Assembly: GCF_005239225.2 (NCBI RefSeq)
Contig: NC_133302.1
Coordinates: forward strand, 16,843,357-16,907,356
From: Populus alba
Taxonomy: Eukaryota; Streptophyta; Magnoliopsida; Malpighiales; Salicaceae
Direction: 5' to 3'
DNA length: 64,000 nt
This document shows, piece by piece, positions 1 through 11,347 of the stretch. A program made the translations under genes and the position numbers. The notes under the pieces were generated by a model, which did not search any database, was not told the origin of the DNA, and saw only the letters and a list, made by a program, of their open reading frames with translations. The first letter of the stretch is position 1. Every line of letters starts with the position of its first letter.

Positions 1-564
1 GGGCGAGGGGGGGCTGGTTATTTGCAGATGGGGAGGGTTAGGATTATGAAGAAGAAGGAGAAATGGGGGAGGAGAGTGTCGGCAGAGTGGCCATATATTC
101 ACTTTTGCCGACGGACGTACCGACGGTTTTATTCCGTCGGTGAATACGTCGGCGAAACCGTCGGTAATTCTGACGGGCAATCGACATGTCACCGCACGGA
201 CCTGCTATTCAAATCCCTCGGTGATTCCGTCGGTATTTTTAACGGTGCACCGGTCACGTCATCGGTACGGATCTGACATTTCAAATCCGTTGGTGATTCC
301 ATCGGTATTATTGACGGTGAACAGGTCCCATCACGCGTACGGCTCCCCGATTTTCATTCTGTCGGTGATTCCGTCGGAAAAATCACCCGCCAAAACCTCC
401 GCGCCACCTACCCGCCCTTTTTTCTTTAATTCTGAAAAATCACCCGCCAAAACCTCCGCGCCACCTACCCGCCAAAATAGTCTGTCGGTGATTTCGACCG
501 AAAAATATCGACAGAAAAAATTCCGTTGGTGAGTCCGTTGGTATTTAGCGAATTTCTGGTAGTG
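1..564 (-). mobile_element. CACTA (En/Spm-type) transposon end, cut by the window start
   Basis: The + strand ends in TTCTGGTAGTG at 554-564, the reverse complement of CACTACCAGAA, a typical CACTA terminal inverted repeat. Inside lie many copies of a CCGTCGGTGATT-like motif in both orientations between about 110 and 540, the expected subterminal repeats. The same terminus and motifs recur at 47391-48773. No transposase reading frame is visible, and the two short frames at 22-276 and 140-532 only reflect the repeats. The other end lies outside the window. Confidence 0.75.
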
Positions 565-1050
565 AAGTATTAGTAGAGTGTCTAAAAAAAGATATCATTT
601 TTATGTATTCATGATCATCCAAGTAACATATTATAAGTGGTTTTGGCTTTTATAACCTGAAAAGGTGCATTGAACTTCATACCTTCCATGAATATTACAA
701 GTTTTATCTATTTTATGGTGTTTTTCCCTCTTTAATTAAAGTTTTGAATCATTATATGACTTAAAAAGAGTTTATTTATAGGAATTCAAAGCTTTTTTAT
801 AGTTTTAAGAGGTAGTATATTAATATCTTAACCATCATCCACCAAAATAAAATCCACCATCTTTTCAAATGACATAACCTTTGATAAAAAAATGACGATC
901 ATAGAGGTAGTATATCAATATTTATGGAAGATTCTGATTGCAAAAATGCTAACTGAACCTGTTGATTGGCTGAAATAGATGGAGTGGGTGATGAGTTGCT
1001 CGCATAAGACCGGTGTATAGTGAAAGATACTTTGGAGACAAATGATGACT
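565..1050. other. A+T-rich intergenic sequence, no gene seen
   Basis: A+T-rich spacer between the CACTA terminus and the start of the promoter block shared with TNL-5. I see no coding frame, RNA gene or clear repeat structure in it. Confidence 0.5.
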
Positions 1051-3094
1051 TCCAGAATCAATTAGTATAATTTCTCTTTTCTCTTTTATCAGCCTATGAT
1101 AAATGCCCAAAGTCATAAAAATAAAAAAATGGGCAATTTCTTTAGTATGTTCAAGCAAAAAACATAAATGGACATAATTCAAACTAAATATTTCTTTAAT
1201 CTTCAAATTTGGTTATTTAAGTTATAATTATTTGAAATCAATAAAATTGAAATTGGCTTTCCCAAACCGAGAATTAACCAAGAGATTAAACAGTTAAGGG
1301 ACTAAAATAAAAATAGGACATGAACTTCCCCTAACCATATAAATCAATCCCTAATCTTGATAAAAAAAAACTAAATATTTTTTTAATCTTTAAATTTGGT
1401 TATTTAAATTATAATTTTTTGAAATCAATAAAATTAAATTTTGCATTTCCAAATCAAGCATTAACCAAGAGATTAAACGACACATCAAGAATTTCATGCG
1501 TATGCATGAAAAACAAATAACCAAGATCAATCATAAAGCAAAGCAAAGCAATGTTAAGGGATTAATTACTTTTTTCTTTAGGTAAATAAGAATTAAATTA
1601 AATTATAAAACTAGATGATACATGTTATTTAATAGAATTACCAGCTGAAATGAACATTATTTTATCATCAATTATAAAATATATATTTTTGTAAAGTTGT
1701 ATTTTTAATAGTTTTTTTACTTTAGTATTACTTCGTTAATCTAAATATAAAAATAATGGTAGGCAACTGACTAGTTAACTTTAAAAAAACAAAAATACGT
1801 TAGGAAGACCCTAACAAATTACGTTAGGAAGCCCATCCATTGGAAACTAAAAAAAGAAAAAAGAAAAAAAAAAATCATAGGCCATTGCAGGGTACCGTTG
1901 CCATTGGCAAGTCCATTGGGCGACGTATTTGGTATTGACCCCAAAGTCTTCTCACTTGCACCTGTTTCTTGATCAATAATTGGTATTGACTCCTAAGTCT
2001 TCTCACTTTCACATATTTCTTGATCAAACCATCTTTCATTTAGATAACGATGAGATTAGATTGTCTGTAAGAATTTACTTGATGGAGTAGCAGAAGGCAA
2101 TAGACAAGAAAAATCATCTCTCATCATCAACAATAATCAGCTTCTTTGTATTGTTTGCTGATGGAAAACACAAGTCAACTGTTCTTATGATCTGTTGGTA
2201 AGTCTTTCTGGTTCATGCGTCTTCTTTATTTAAGATTATATATACGAGTTTGATAAGTTTGTTTCATGAACTTATTAATTCTTCCATCTGTAATTCTTTT
2301 TGCTCAGCTAGTGACTGTTCTTGCGATGAAAGTAATAGCAAGCTAGCATTGGTATATAGCAAGTGACAAGTGATCAAATTAAGATTGATCATATCAAATT
2401 AAGCTAGTATATATCAATCGTTAAGAGTTTGAGGAATTTTCTGATAAATATAAGGTGTGTGGGTTCTTGTACTATTAGACTTCAATTTCTCTTAACGAAT
2501 GTTCAGCTGTTGAAGTGGGTGCTCTTTGTATGTCTTTAGGAGAAAAAGGAGAGCACTTATTGATTTCGATTCTTAGTGATTGAGGAAGACACGATCTTGT
2601 AACTGTCTGATATGGCATCTTCATCTGCTGTTGCTCATAAATGGAAGTATGATGTGTTCCTTAGTTTTAGAGGCAAGGATACGCGCAATAATTTTACCAG
2701 CCATCTCTATGATGCTTTGTGTCGTAAGAAAATCAAGACTTTCATTGATGATGGGCTTGAAAGAGGAGAAGAAATTACCCCTGCCCTTCTGAAAACGATT
2801 GAAGAATCAAGAATTTCTGTAGTAATTTTCTCCCAGAACTATGCATCTTCTCCGTGGTGTGTGGATGAACTGGTGAAAATACTTGAATGCAAAGAGACTT
2901 ATGGGCAGATTGTTTTACCGGTCTTCTATCATGTGGACCCATCTGAAGTTGATGAACAGACTGGGAGTTTTGAAAATGCTTTTGCCGAGCTTGAAAAAAA
3001 TTTCAAGGGGAAGATGGACAAGGTGCCAAGGTGGAGGGCTGGCTTGACATATGCAGCCAGTATATCTGGATGGGATTCACAGGTTACTAGGTAA
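1051..3094 (+). repeat. Segmental duplication, copy 1: TNL-1 upstream region plus TIR exon
   Basis: Nearly identical to 49889-51919, covering about 1.55 kb of upstream DNA plus the TIR exon. Differences are scattered single bases and small indels. Similarity drops at the end of the TIR exon and in intron 1. Exon 2 of the two genes then differs strongly before becoming nearly identical again from about 4290. The block therefore records a shared promoter and 5' end. Confidence 0.85.
1930..2031 (+). promoter_or_regulatory. 51-bp tandem duplication carrying two W-boxes upstream of TNL-1
   Basis: Two adjacent 51-bp units (1930-1980 and 1981-2031) share TGGTATTGAC, an AAGTCTTCTCACTT-like core and TTCTTGATCAA. 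Each contains a W-box: TTGACC at 1935-1940 and TTGACT at 1986-1991. W-boxes bind WRKY factors, which often control immune genes. The same pair is at 50755-50856 before TNL-5. Regulation is inferred; the repeat and motifs are seen directly. A possible 5'-UTR intron follows, with GTAAGT donor at 2198 and CAG acceptor at 2305-2307. Confidence 0.5.
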
Positions 3095-6000
3095 CTATAG
3101 ATTCTCATCTTCAACCTTTTTTTTCTTCTGGAATTATAGCAATTAAAATTTCTTGTGCATTTATAGTTTTTTTTTTTTCTCCCGTAAATCATTTGTGCTT
3201 CTTAGTTCATAGTACTTGTTGCTTGAAAAGGCACAAGTCTGTTCTGTTTTTAGTGGAAAACTAGCTTCCTCAACAGCCAATGGACTTGCACCTTAATGGT
3301 ACAATATCGAAGGGGGAGATCTTGAGTTCAAAGCCTCACCTTCGACAACATTTGCTTATAATAAAAAAAAATTCACTCCCATACATTACCAGTTTCTTAC
3401 AGATTTTTATATCCGACGTAAAGATACAATTTGAGTTAAAGATGCTTCTTTCATTTTTTGCAGTCCGGAGTCCAAACTAGTAACAGAAGTTGTGCAAACT
3501 ATCTTGAAAAGGTTAAATCTTGCTTCCCCATGCAAGTTAAGAGGTTTGGTTGGAGTAGATTCACGCATTAAGCAAATCAACGAATTACTATCTATCCCCA
3601 GACCTCATATCCCCAGACTTCATATCCGCACAATAGGAATTTGGGGCATGGGTGGTATAGGCAAGACAACTATCGCGGAAGCTTTCTTCTATAGCATCTC
3701 AAGCCAATATGAAGTCTGCCACTTTCTTCCGAACATAAGGCAGGAATCAGAAAAGGGTCCATTAAGTGATCTACGAGATGAACTTCTTTCTAATTTACTG
3801 GAGGAAGAAAATCTTCGCGTTGGCACACCACATATAGGACGTACTATCATCCAGGATAGACTCCTTCAAAAGAAAGTTCTCCTTGTTTTGGATGATGTGA
3901 ATGATGTACGACAATTCCAGCATTTAATTGAAGAGCGTTCGTTTGGTGAAGGCAGCGTTGTGGTTGTGACATCAAGAGACAGGCAAGTACTTAAGAATGT
4001 AGCTGATGAAATATACGATGTTGAGGAATTAAACTCCCACGAAGCTCTTCAACTCTTTAGCTTGAATGCTTTTAAGGAAAACCACCCCCCAAAAGCTTAT
4101 ATGGAGTTGTCAATCAAGGCAATAAACTATGCCAAAGGGAACCCGTTAGCTCTTCAAGTTTTGGGTTCCTTCTTATTTGACAAAGGGACACATTTTTGGG
4201 AATCTCAATTAAATGAGATTGAAAGCTTTCCTGAGCTGAATATTTATGACTTGCTGAGAATAGGCTTTGATGCACTACGAGATAATAACACGAAGAGTAT
4301 ATTTCTCGACATTGCATGTTTCTTTAGAGGGCATCGAGTTGATTTTGTAAAGCGGATACTAGATGGCTGCGGTTTCAAAACAGAAACTGGATTTAGTGTT
4401 CTCATTGACAGGTGTCTCATTAAAATTTCAGATGACAAGGTTGAAATGCATGATCTTTTGCAAGAAATGGCCCATGAAGTCGTTCGAAAAGAATCTCTTG
4501 ACGAGCTAGGAAGACAAAGCAGATTGTGGAGTCCTAAAGATGTATATCAAGTGTTGACCAATAATCTGGTGAGATTCATATACACGAAAGTTTTCCTTTT
4601 CATACGCAATGCAATATGGTTGTAATAGTAAGTTTAAAATCTTACTTAAACTTTGTTTCTCCTTCAATGGTTTTCAGGGAACTGGAAAAGTTGAAGGGAT
4701 ATTCTTGGATGTTTCAAAAATAAGAGAAATCGAGTTGAGTTCTACAGCCTTGGAAAGGATGTATAAACTTCGACTGCTAAAAATTTATAATTCTGAAGCT
4801 GGAGTTAAATGCAGAGTGCACCTTCCTCATGGCCTCGAGTCTCTTTCTGAAGAGTTGAGGTATCTCCATTGGGATGGATACCCTTTGACATCTTTGCCTA
4901 GCAATTTTCGTCCACAGAACCTTGTTGAAATTAACCTATCATCTAGCAAGGTTAACCAACTGTGGAGAGGAGACCAGGTATTCTAAAATAACTCCATGCA
5001 TGCATAGTTCTTTCTTTGAAATTTATTGTGGTATGCACGTGTAATTTCTTTCTGTTGATTTCATTTTGTTTCAGAATCTCGTCAATTTAAAAGATGTCAA
5101 CCTCAGCAATTGCGAGCACATGACTTTCATGCCAGACCTTTCAAAGGCCAGAAACCTTGAGAGATTGAATCTTCAATTCTGTAAAAGTTTGGTTAACTTT
5201 CCTTCATCTGTTCAGCATCTGGACAAGCTTGTTGATTTAGATTTGAGAGGCTGCAAAAGACTAATCAATCTTCCCAGTAGAATTAATTCAAGTTGTCTGG
5301 AGACTCTGAACCTTTCTGGTTGCGCAAATCTCAAGAAGTGCCCCGAGACTGCAAGGAAACTGACATATTTAAATTTAAATGAGACTGCTGTTGACGAGCT
5401 TCCCCAATCAATTGTGGAACTCGGTGGACTTGTTGCGTTGAATTTGAAGAACTGCAACCTCCTGGTGAATCTTCCAGAAAACATGTATTTGTTGAAATCT
5501 CTTCGAATTGCTGACATCTCTGGCTGCTCATCTATCAGTAGGCTTCCTGATTTTTCGAGGAATATAAGATACTTGTACTTGAATGGAACTGCAATAGAAG
5601 AACTTCCATCTTCAATTGGTGATCTAAGGGAACTCATTTATTTAGATCTAGTTGGCTGCCACAGGCTAAAGAATCTGCCGAGTGCGGTTTCTAAGTTGGG
5701 ATGCCTTGAAAAACTTGATCTTTCCGGTTGCTCTAGTATCACGGAGTTTCCAAAGGTGTCAAGAAATATAAGGGAGCTGTATTTAGATGGGACAGCAATA
5801 CGAGAGATTCCCTCCTCAATAGAATGTTTGTGTGATCTTGCTGAATTGCACCTCAGAAACTGCAAACAATTTGAGATTCTTCCAAGCAGCATCTGCAAGT
5901 TGAGAAAACTGGAGAGGCTTAATCTCTCAGGTTGCGTCCAATTTTGGAATTTTCCAGAAGTTTTGGAGCCGATGGTATGTTTGAGATATCTCTATTTAGA

Positions 6001-8485
6001 ACAGACAAGCATAACAAAGTTGCCTTCACCGATTGGAAATCTGATGGGACTTGCCTGCTTGGAAGTGGGAAACTGCAAATATCTAAAAGACATCGAATGT
6101 TTTGTTGACTTGCAATTGCCCGAGAGATGCGTGGATTTAGATTGTTTGCGTAAGCTCAATCTAGATGGTTGTAGTCTATCGGAAGTGCCGGACAGTCTTG
6201 GTCGTTTTTCGTCACTGGAAGTGTTAGATCTAAGTGGAAATGATTTTAAGACTATACCTATAAGCATCAATAAACTCTTGGAGTTGCAATATCTAGGATT
6301 AAGGAATTGCAAGAGACTTGAATCATTACCGGAGCTTCCACCACGACTATCAAAGTTGGATGCAGATAATTGCGAGAGTTTGAATCATTACCAGGGCTTC
6401 CACCACAGCTCGTCAACTGCAGTTGAGGGGAACATTTTTGAATTCATTTTCACTAATTGCTCGAGATCGCGTTGGTTCAATCAAATCTTGGCTTACTCAT
6501 TATTGAAATTTCAACTTTACACCAAAAGGTTATACCATCAGGTTTGTTTCTCAAACCTCTGATATAGATCTTTTTTTCTCTATTTGCCACCTTTCATTTA
6601 AAAAAGATGTTATTTGAGTTGTGTTTACAGCTGCCCGATGTTCCAGAAGGGGCATGTAGTTTCTGCCTCCCTGCAGATGTGACTCCGGAGTGGTTTAGCC
6701 ATCAAAGTTGGGGATCTAAAGTAACATTCCAGCTATCTTCACATTGGGCTAATAACCAGTTCTTAGGTTTCTCTCTTTGCGCTGTCATTGCATTTGGTTC
6801 TGTCGGCCATAGTTTGCAAGTTAAATGCACATATCGCTTTCACAATAAGCACGGTGAAAGTCGTGACCTCGTTTGCTATCTCCATGGTTGGTATGATGAG
6901 AAGCGAATCAACTCAGCACACATATTGGTGGGGTTTGATCCCTGTGTGGTTGCCAAAGAAGATTATATGTTTAGTGAATATAGTGAGGTCTCTGTTGAGT
7001 TCCAACCAGAATTTATGAACGGAAATCTCTTACCATTAGATCTTTGTCAAGTACATGAGTGTGGGGTCCGTCTACTGTATGAAGATGGGACACATCGCTT
7101 TGATTTGATCAGGTCAGACTATTTTTGTTTTTATCCTATGAATGGTGATGAATGGCAAACAATGTTCCAAGCCAAGAGAGCAAGGTTCCAAGGCATGAGA
7201 TGGGAGGATTATTATGTCATGTGTAGGACCTATGAATTCTTGGCGGACCTTCAGGTTTGCTTCTTAAACCTCTGATATACTTTTTTCTTTCCTTCATCTT
7301 ATTTTAAAATGATGCTATTTGAATTGTGTAACAGCTGCCTGATGTTGTAGCCGGGCCATCTAGTTTTTGCCTCCCTGGAGACACGACTCCGGAGTGGTTT
7401 AGCCATCAAAGTTGGGGATCTACAGTAACATTCCAGCTATCTTCAAATTGGGCTAATAGCGAGTTCTTGGGTTTCTCTCTTTGCGCAGTCATTGCATTTG
7501 GTTTTGTCCCTTATAGTTTTGATTCTGCCTGGCAAAGGTTGCATGTTAAATGCACATATCACTTCCGCAATAAGCATGGTGATAGCCGTGACCTCGATTG
7601 CTATCTCCATGGTTTCCATGACCTCGATCGCGATCTCCATGGTTTGTTTGATGAGAAGCGCATCGACTCAACATGCATATTCATGGGATTTGATCCATGC
7701 GTGGATTCCAAAGAAAATGATACATTTTGTGAATATAGCGAGGTCTCAGTTGAATTCCACCTAGAAAACAATTTATTTCATTGTTGTCATGTGATTGAGT
7801 GTGGGGTCCATCTACTGTATGACGGTGGGGCGTTTGGGCTCCATCTACTGCATGCTAATGATGAAGATAAGATACAACGCTTTCATTTGATATTGTCAGA
7901 CTCCTCTCGTTTTTATCCTCTAGATCAAGATGAATTGGAAGGAAGGTTCCAAGCCAAGAGAGCAAGGTTCCAAGCTGATAGATGGGAGGATTATTTTGTC
8001 ATGCGTAGGACCTATGAATTCTTGGCGGACCTTCAGGTCTATTTCTTAAACCTTTAATATACTTTTTTATTTCCTTCATCTTATTTTAAAACGATGCTAT
8101 TTGAATTGTGTAACAGCTGCCTGATGTTGTAGCCGAGCCATCTAGTTTCTGCCTCCCTGGAGACGCGACTCCGGAGTGGTTTAGCCATCAAAGTTGGGGA
8201 TCTACAGTAACATTCCAGCTATCTTCACATTCGGCTAATAGCGAGTTCTTGGGTTTCTCTCTTTGCGTTGTCATTGCATCTTATTCTTTCAACTTTGAGT
8301 TGCAAGTTAAATGCACATATCACTTCCGCAATGAGCACGGTGATAGCCATGATCTCTATTGCTATCTCCATGGTTGGTATGATGAGAAGCGCATGAACAT
8401 ATTCATGGGATTTGATCCCTGTGTGGTTGCCAAAGAAAAGGATACGTTTAGTGAATATAGCGAGGTCTCAATTGAGTTCAGTTGA
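2612..8485 (+). CDS. TNL-1: TIR-NB-LRR immune receptor with tandem C-JID exons, cut short by a Copia insertion
   Basis: Likely intracellular pathogen receptor. Exons by GT-AG boundaries: 2612-3090 TIR; 3464-4568 NB-ARC; 4678-4977; 5075-6541 LRR; 6631-7254 first C-JID; 7335-8036 second C-JID; 8117-8479 first part of the third. All joins from exon 2 onward are phase 0. The TIR opens with [13 protein letters not shown] and keeps the glutamate in WCVDEL. The NB-ARC has P-loop GMGGIGKTT (about residue 221), [18 protein letters not shown] and MHD (about 488). Exon 4 carries roughly 15 LRRs. The C-JID modules show [22 protein letters not shown] and ECGVRLLYE. After 8479 the frame runs into the transposon LTR and stops two codons on, giving about 1,681 residues with two complete C-JIDs. 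The uninterrupted gene would encode about 1,997. The start matches the paralogues ([14 protein letters not shown]). Confidence 0.85.
8475..8479 (+). repeat. Target-site duplication AGTTC, left copy
   Basis: AGTTC flanks the Copia element here and again at 13293-13297. Removing the element and one copy joins codons GAG TTC to CAA CTG in frame, matching the paralogous C-JID exons (EFQLEDM-like). This fixes the insertion point exactly. Confidence 0.85.
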
Positions 8486-8625
8486 GAAATAATTAGGAGG
8501 CTTAACCTAATAGGTTAGCCAACCCTTTCTATATATATGAGTAGGGCAATATACAATAGTAAAGGTGGAGATTACCACATAAGAATATGACTACAATATT
8601 TCCTATATAATTACATTCTATAATA
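8480..8625 (-). repeat. Copia 3' LTR (146 bp)
   Basis: Identical to 13147-13292 by reading. Its first bases supply the TGA stop at 8483-8485 that ends TNL-1 exon 7. Confidence 0.9.
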
Positions 8626-8632
8626 CGCCCCC

Positions 8633-11347
8633 TCAAGCTGAGGGTGGAGGATCAACCCGAAGCTTGAATTTAAAAGTAGTAAATGAAGCAGCAGGAAGTG
8701 GCTTAGTGAAGACATCGGCAAGTTGATCCTGAGAGGAAATAAAACGAATCTGAATCTCCTTCTTCGCAACTCTATCTCGGACAAAATGATAATCAATCTC
8801 AATATGTTTTGTGCGAGCATGAAATATAGGGTTTGCGGACAAATACGTGGCACCAAGGTTGTCACACCAGATAATAGGAGCAGAATGAGTCGGAATCTGA
8901 AGATCCGTTAACAAGTACTGAAGCCAGATAACTTCAGCCGTGCCATCGGCTAAGGCTTTGTACTCAGCTTCCGTCGAAGAACGAGCAACAGTGCGTTGCT
9001 TACTCGATTTCCATGAAATTGGCGTCTGACCAAAGAACACAAGATAACCACCTGTAGACTTTCTATCCTCAATACTACCTGCCCAATCTGCATCTGTAAA
9101 ACCGTGTAAAGCAAAGGAAGAGCTGCGAGTAATATGTAAACCATGTGATGCCGTACCACGGAGATAACGCAAGATGCGTTTCACGGCAGCCCAATGGGAT
9201 TCTGTAGGAGCATGCATAAATTGACAGACCCGGTTAACAGCAAAGCAAATATCCGGGCGTGTAAAAGTGAGATATTGGAGAGCACCAACAAGTTGCCGAA
9301 AACGAGTAGCATCAGAAAACAATGGATCCGGCATAATGGTGGCTTTGGATGCCGAAATAGGAGTATCAACTGGTTTACAGGATAACATACCAGCTCGTGT
9401 GAGGATATCAAGTGTATATTTATGTTGACAAAGCATAAGTCCCAGACTAGTACACTGCACTTCAATACCCAAGAAATAATGAACATCACCCAAATCCCGA
9501 AGTTTAAAATTCAGAGCTCAGTAGCTGAATGAGTCGTTGTAGCAGAGTTCCATTATTACCCGTAAGCAGAATATCATCAACATAAACCAAAAGATAACAA
9601 ATGTCACTACCAACCGAGAAGATAAACAATGAGGTATCCACTTTAGAAGCACGGAAACCAATGGATAATAGAAAATCATTCAGACGAGTGTACCAAGCCC
9701 GCGGAGCCTGTTTTAACCCATATAGAGATTTATGCAATCGACATACATGACCTGGGAGTGCAGAATCAACAAAACCTGGAGGTTGTTTCATGTAAACCTC
9801 TTCATCAAGGACTCCATTTAGAAATGCATTATGAATGTCAAGCTGATGAATTTTCCAACCACTCGAAACTGCAATGGAGAACACTAAGCGGACTGTTGCC
9901 TGTTTGATAACAGGACTAAAAGTTTCTGAGTAATCAATACCTTCTTGCTGAGTGAAGCCCCTAGCAACCAGGCGCGCCTTATACCTCTCAATGCTACCAT
10001 CAGATTTGCGTTTAATTTTGTAGACCCATCGGCTACCAACAACATTCATGGACGGATGAAATGGCACTAAAGTCCATGTTCTGTTTGCGCGTAAGGCCTG
10101 AATTTCCTCTCGCATAGCATTATGCCACGCCTCATATCTGTTAGCATCAGGAAAAATAAGTGGCTCATGCGAGGGAGGAGAAGATACCCGACTGAAGGAA
10201 GCAGCAGAGGTGGCTGCCGTGGTGGTGATCAGCGCTGTCTTGGGCTGTCGCGGACGAAGAACCATGGGGTGTTTAGGAGCAGCGGGACATGGAGTAGCAA
10301 CACCTGTACCTGGAATGTGCTGAAGAGGATAAGAGGAGAGATCAACACAAAGTTGCAGACCAGGAGGTGAAGCCGGGGAGGTGCGAGGTTGTGCCGCAAC
10401 TGAATCCTGCAAGTCAGAACCTGTTCCTGCACAATAATCATTGGAAAGACAAGCATGTGGTGATAGTATGGCTGTGTGGGGTGGTGAGGCAGGGTCGGCT
10501 AAATCAACGGGCAGGGGAGCAAGCTGGGGGGTTGCGGCAAGGGGCAAAGGTGAGTTGTGTGTTTTGCCGAGTTGGGAAGGAAGAGGCTGAAAACAGGAAG
10601 GGGGTTGCAGTGATGGAAGATAGGTAGGTGGAGTGGGGGGAACCGGGGGTGTTGTTACCTGTTCAGACTTTTGAAAAGGAAAGACACATTCATGAAAACG
10701 AACATGACGGGAGACATAGACACGACCAGACTCTAAATCAAGACACCGATAACCAAGATGAGACGAGCTATAGCCTAAAAACACACAAGGAGAAGATCGA
10801 AAATCTAATTTATGAGCATGATATGGACGTAAAAATGGAAAACAAAGACACCCAAAAGTGCGTAGAAAATTATAATCAGGAGTGCGATGAAAACAGACAC
10901 GCAAAAAGGAGATTTATTTTGAAGAACAGGAGTAGGCATGCGATTAATAAGATAGACCGATGATTCCATAGCATAGTTCCAAAAACGCAATGGGGCATTA
11001 CACTGTCCTAAGAGGGTTAGGCCAGTTTCGACAATATGTCTATGACGACGTTCAACTGTGCCATTTTGTTCATGAGTATGAGGACAAATTAATCGATGAT
11101 GAATACCAATTGTTTGAAAAAATGTATTTAATTTACGATATTCACCACCCCAATCAGTTTGAACAGATTTAATTTTAAGAGAAAACTGACGCTCAACAAG
11201 TGTCTGAAAACGTTGAAACGTGGAAAATACATCAGATTTCGCAACAAGCGGATAATACCAGATATATTTAGTGTGCGCATCAACAAAGATAACAAAATAA
11301 CGAAAACCATCAGAAGAAAACATTGGAGCAGGACCCCAAAACATCAC
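8633..11347 (-). pseudogene. Copia pol: integrase core, reverse transcriptase and RNase H in three frames
   Basis: Integrase core (about 11340-10880) has catalytic-type D, D, E in VDAHTKY, QTDWGGEY and NGTVERRH. Reverse transcriptase (about 10880-9510) has VYKIKRKSDGSIERYKARLVA-type sequence, LDIHNAFLNG, YGLKQAPRAWY and YVDD. RNase H (9493-8633) has TDADWAGS, STEAEYKAL, WCDN and ADVFTKPLP. Three frame changes interrupt one original polyprotein: near 11334-11343 (extra T in a T run, between protease/pre-integrase and integrase), near 10895 and near 9503-9510 (extra T). Apart from these the sequence is well preserved, so the element is young or recently mobilised by another copy. Confidence 0.9.

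Noticed and set aside
1..564. CCGTCGGTGATT repeats as a possible CRISPR-like or satellite array
   Set aside because: Spacing is irregular, orientation is mixed, and the motifs abut a CACTACCAGAA terminus, so they are CACTA subterminal repeats.
949..1206. An 85-residue - strand frame, repeated at 49854-50042
   Set aside because: It lies in the duplicated A+T-rich upstream block, has no recognisable domain, and is shortened in the second copy. Conservation is explained by the segmental duplication.
5212..6312. Several long antisense frames under LRR exons, also at 37806-38816 and 53993-55024
   Set aside because: They are mirror frames of the leucine-rich repeat code and recur wherever the LRR exon does. 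There is no independent evidence.
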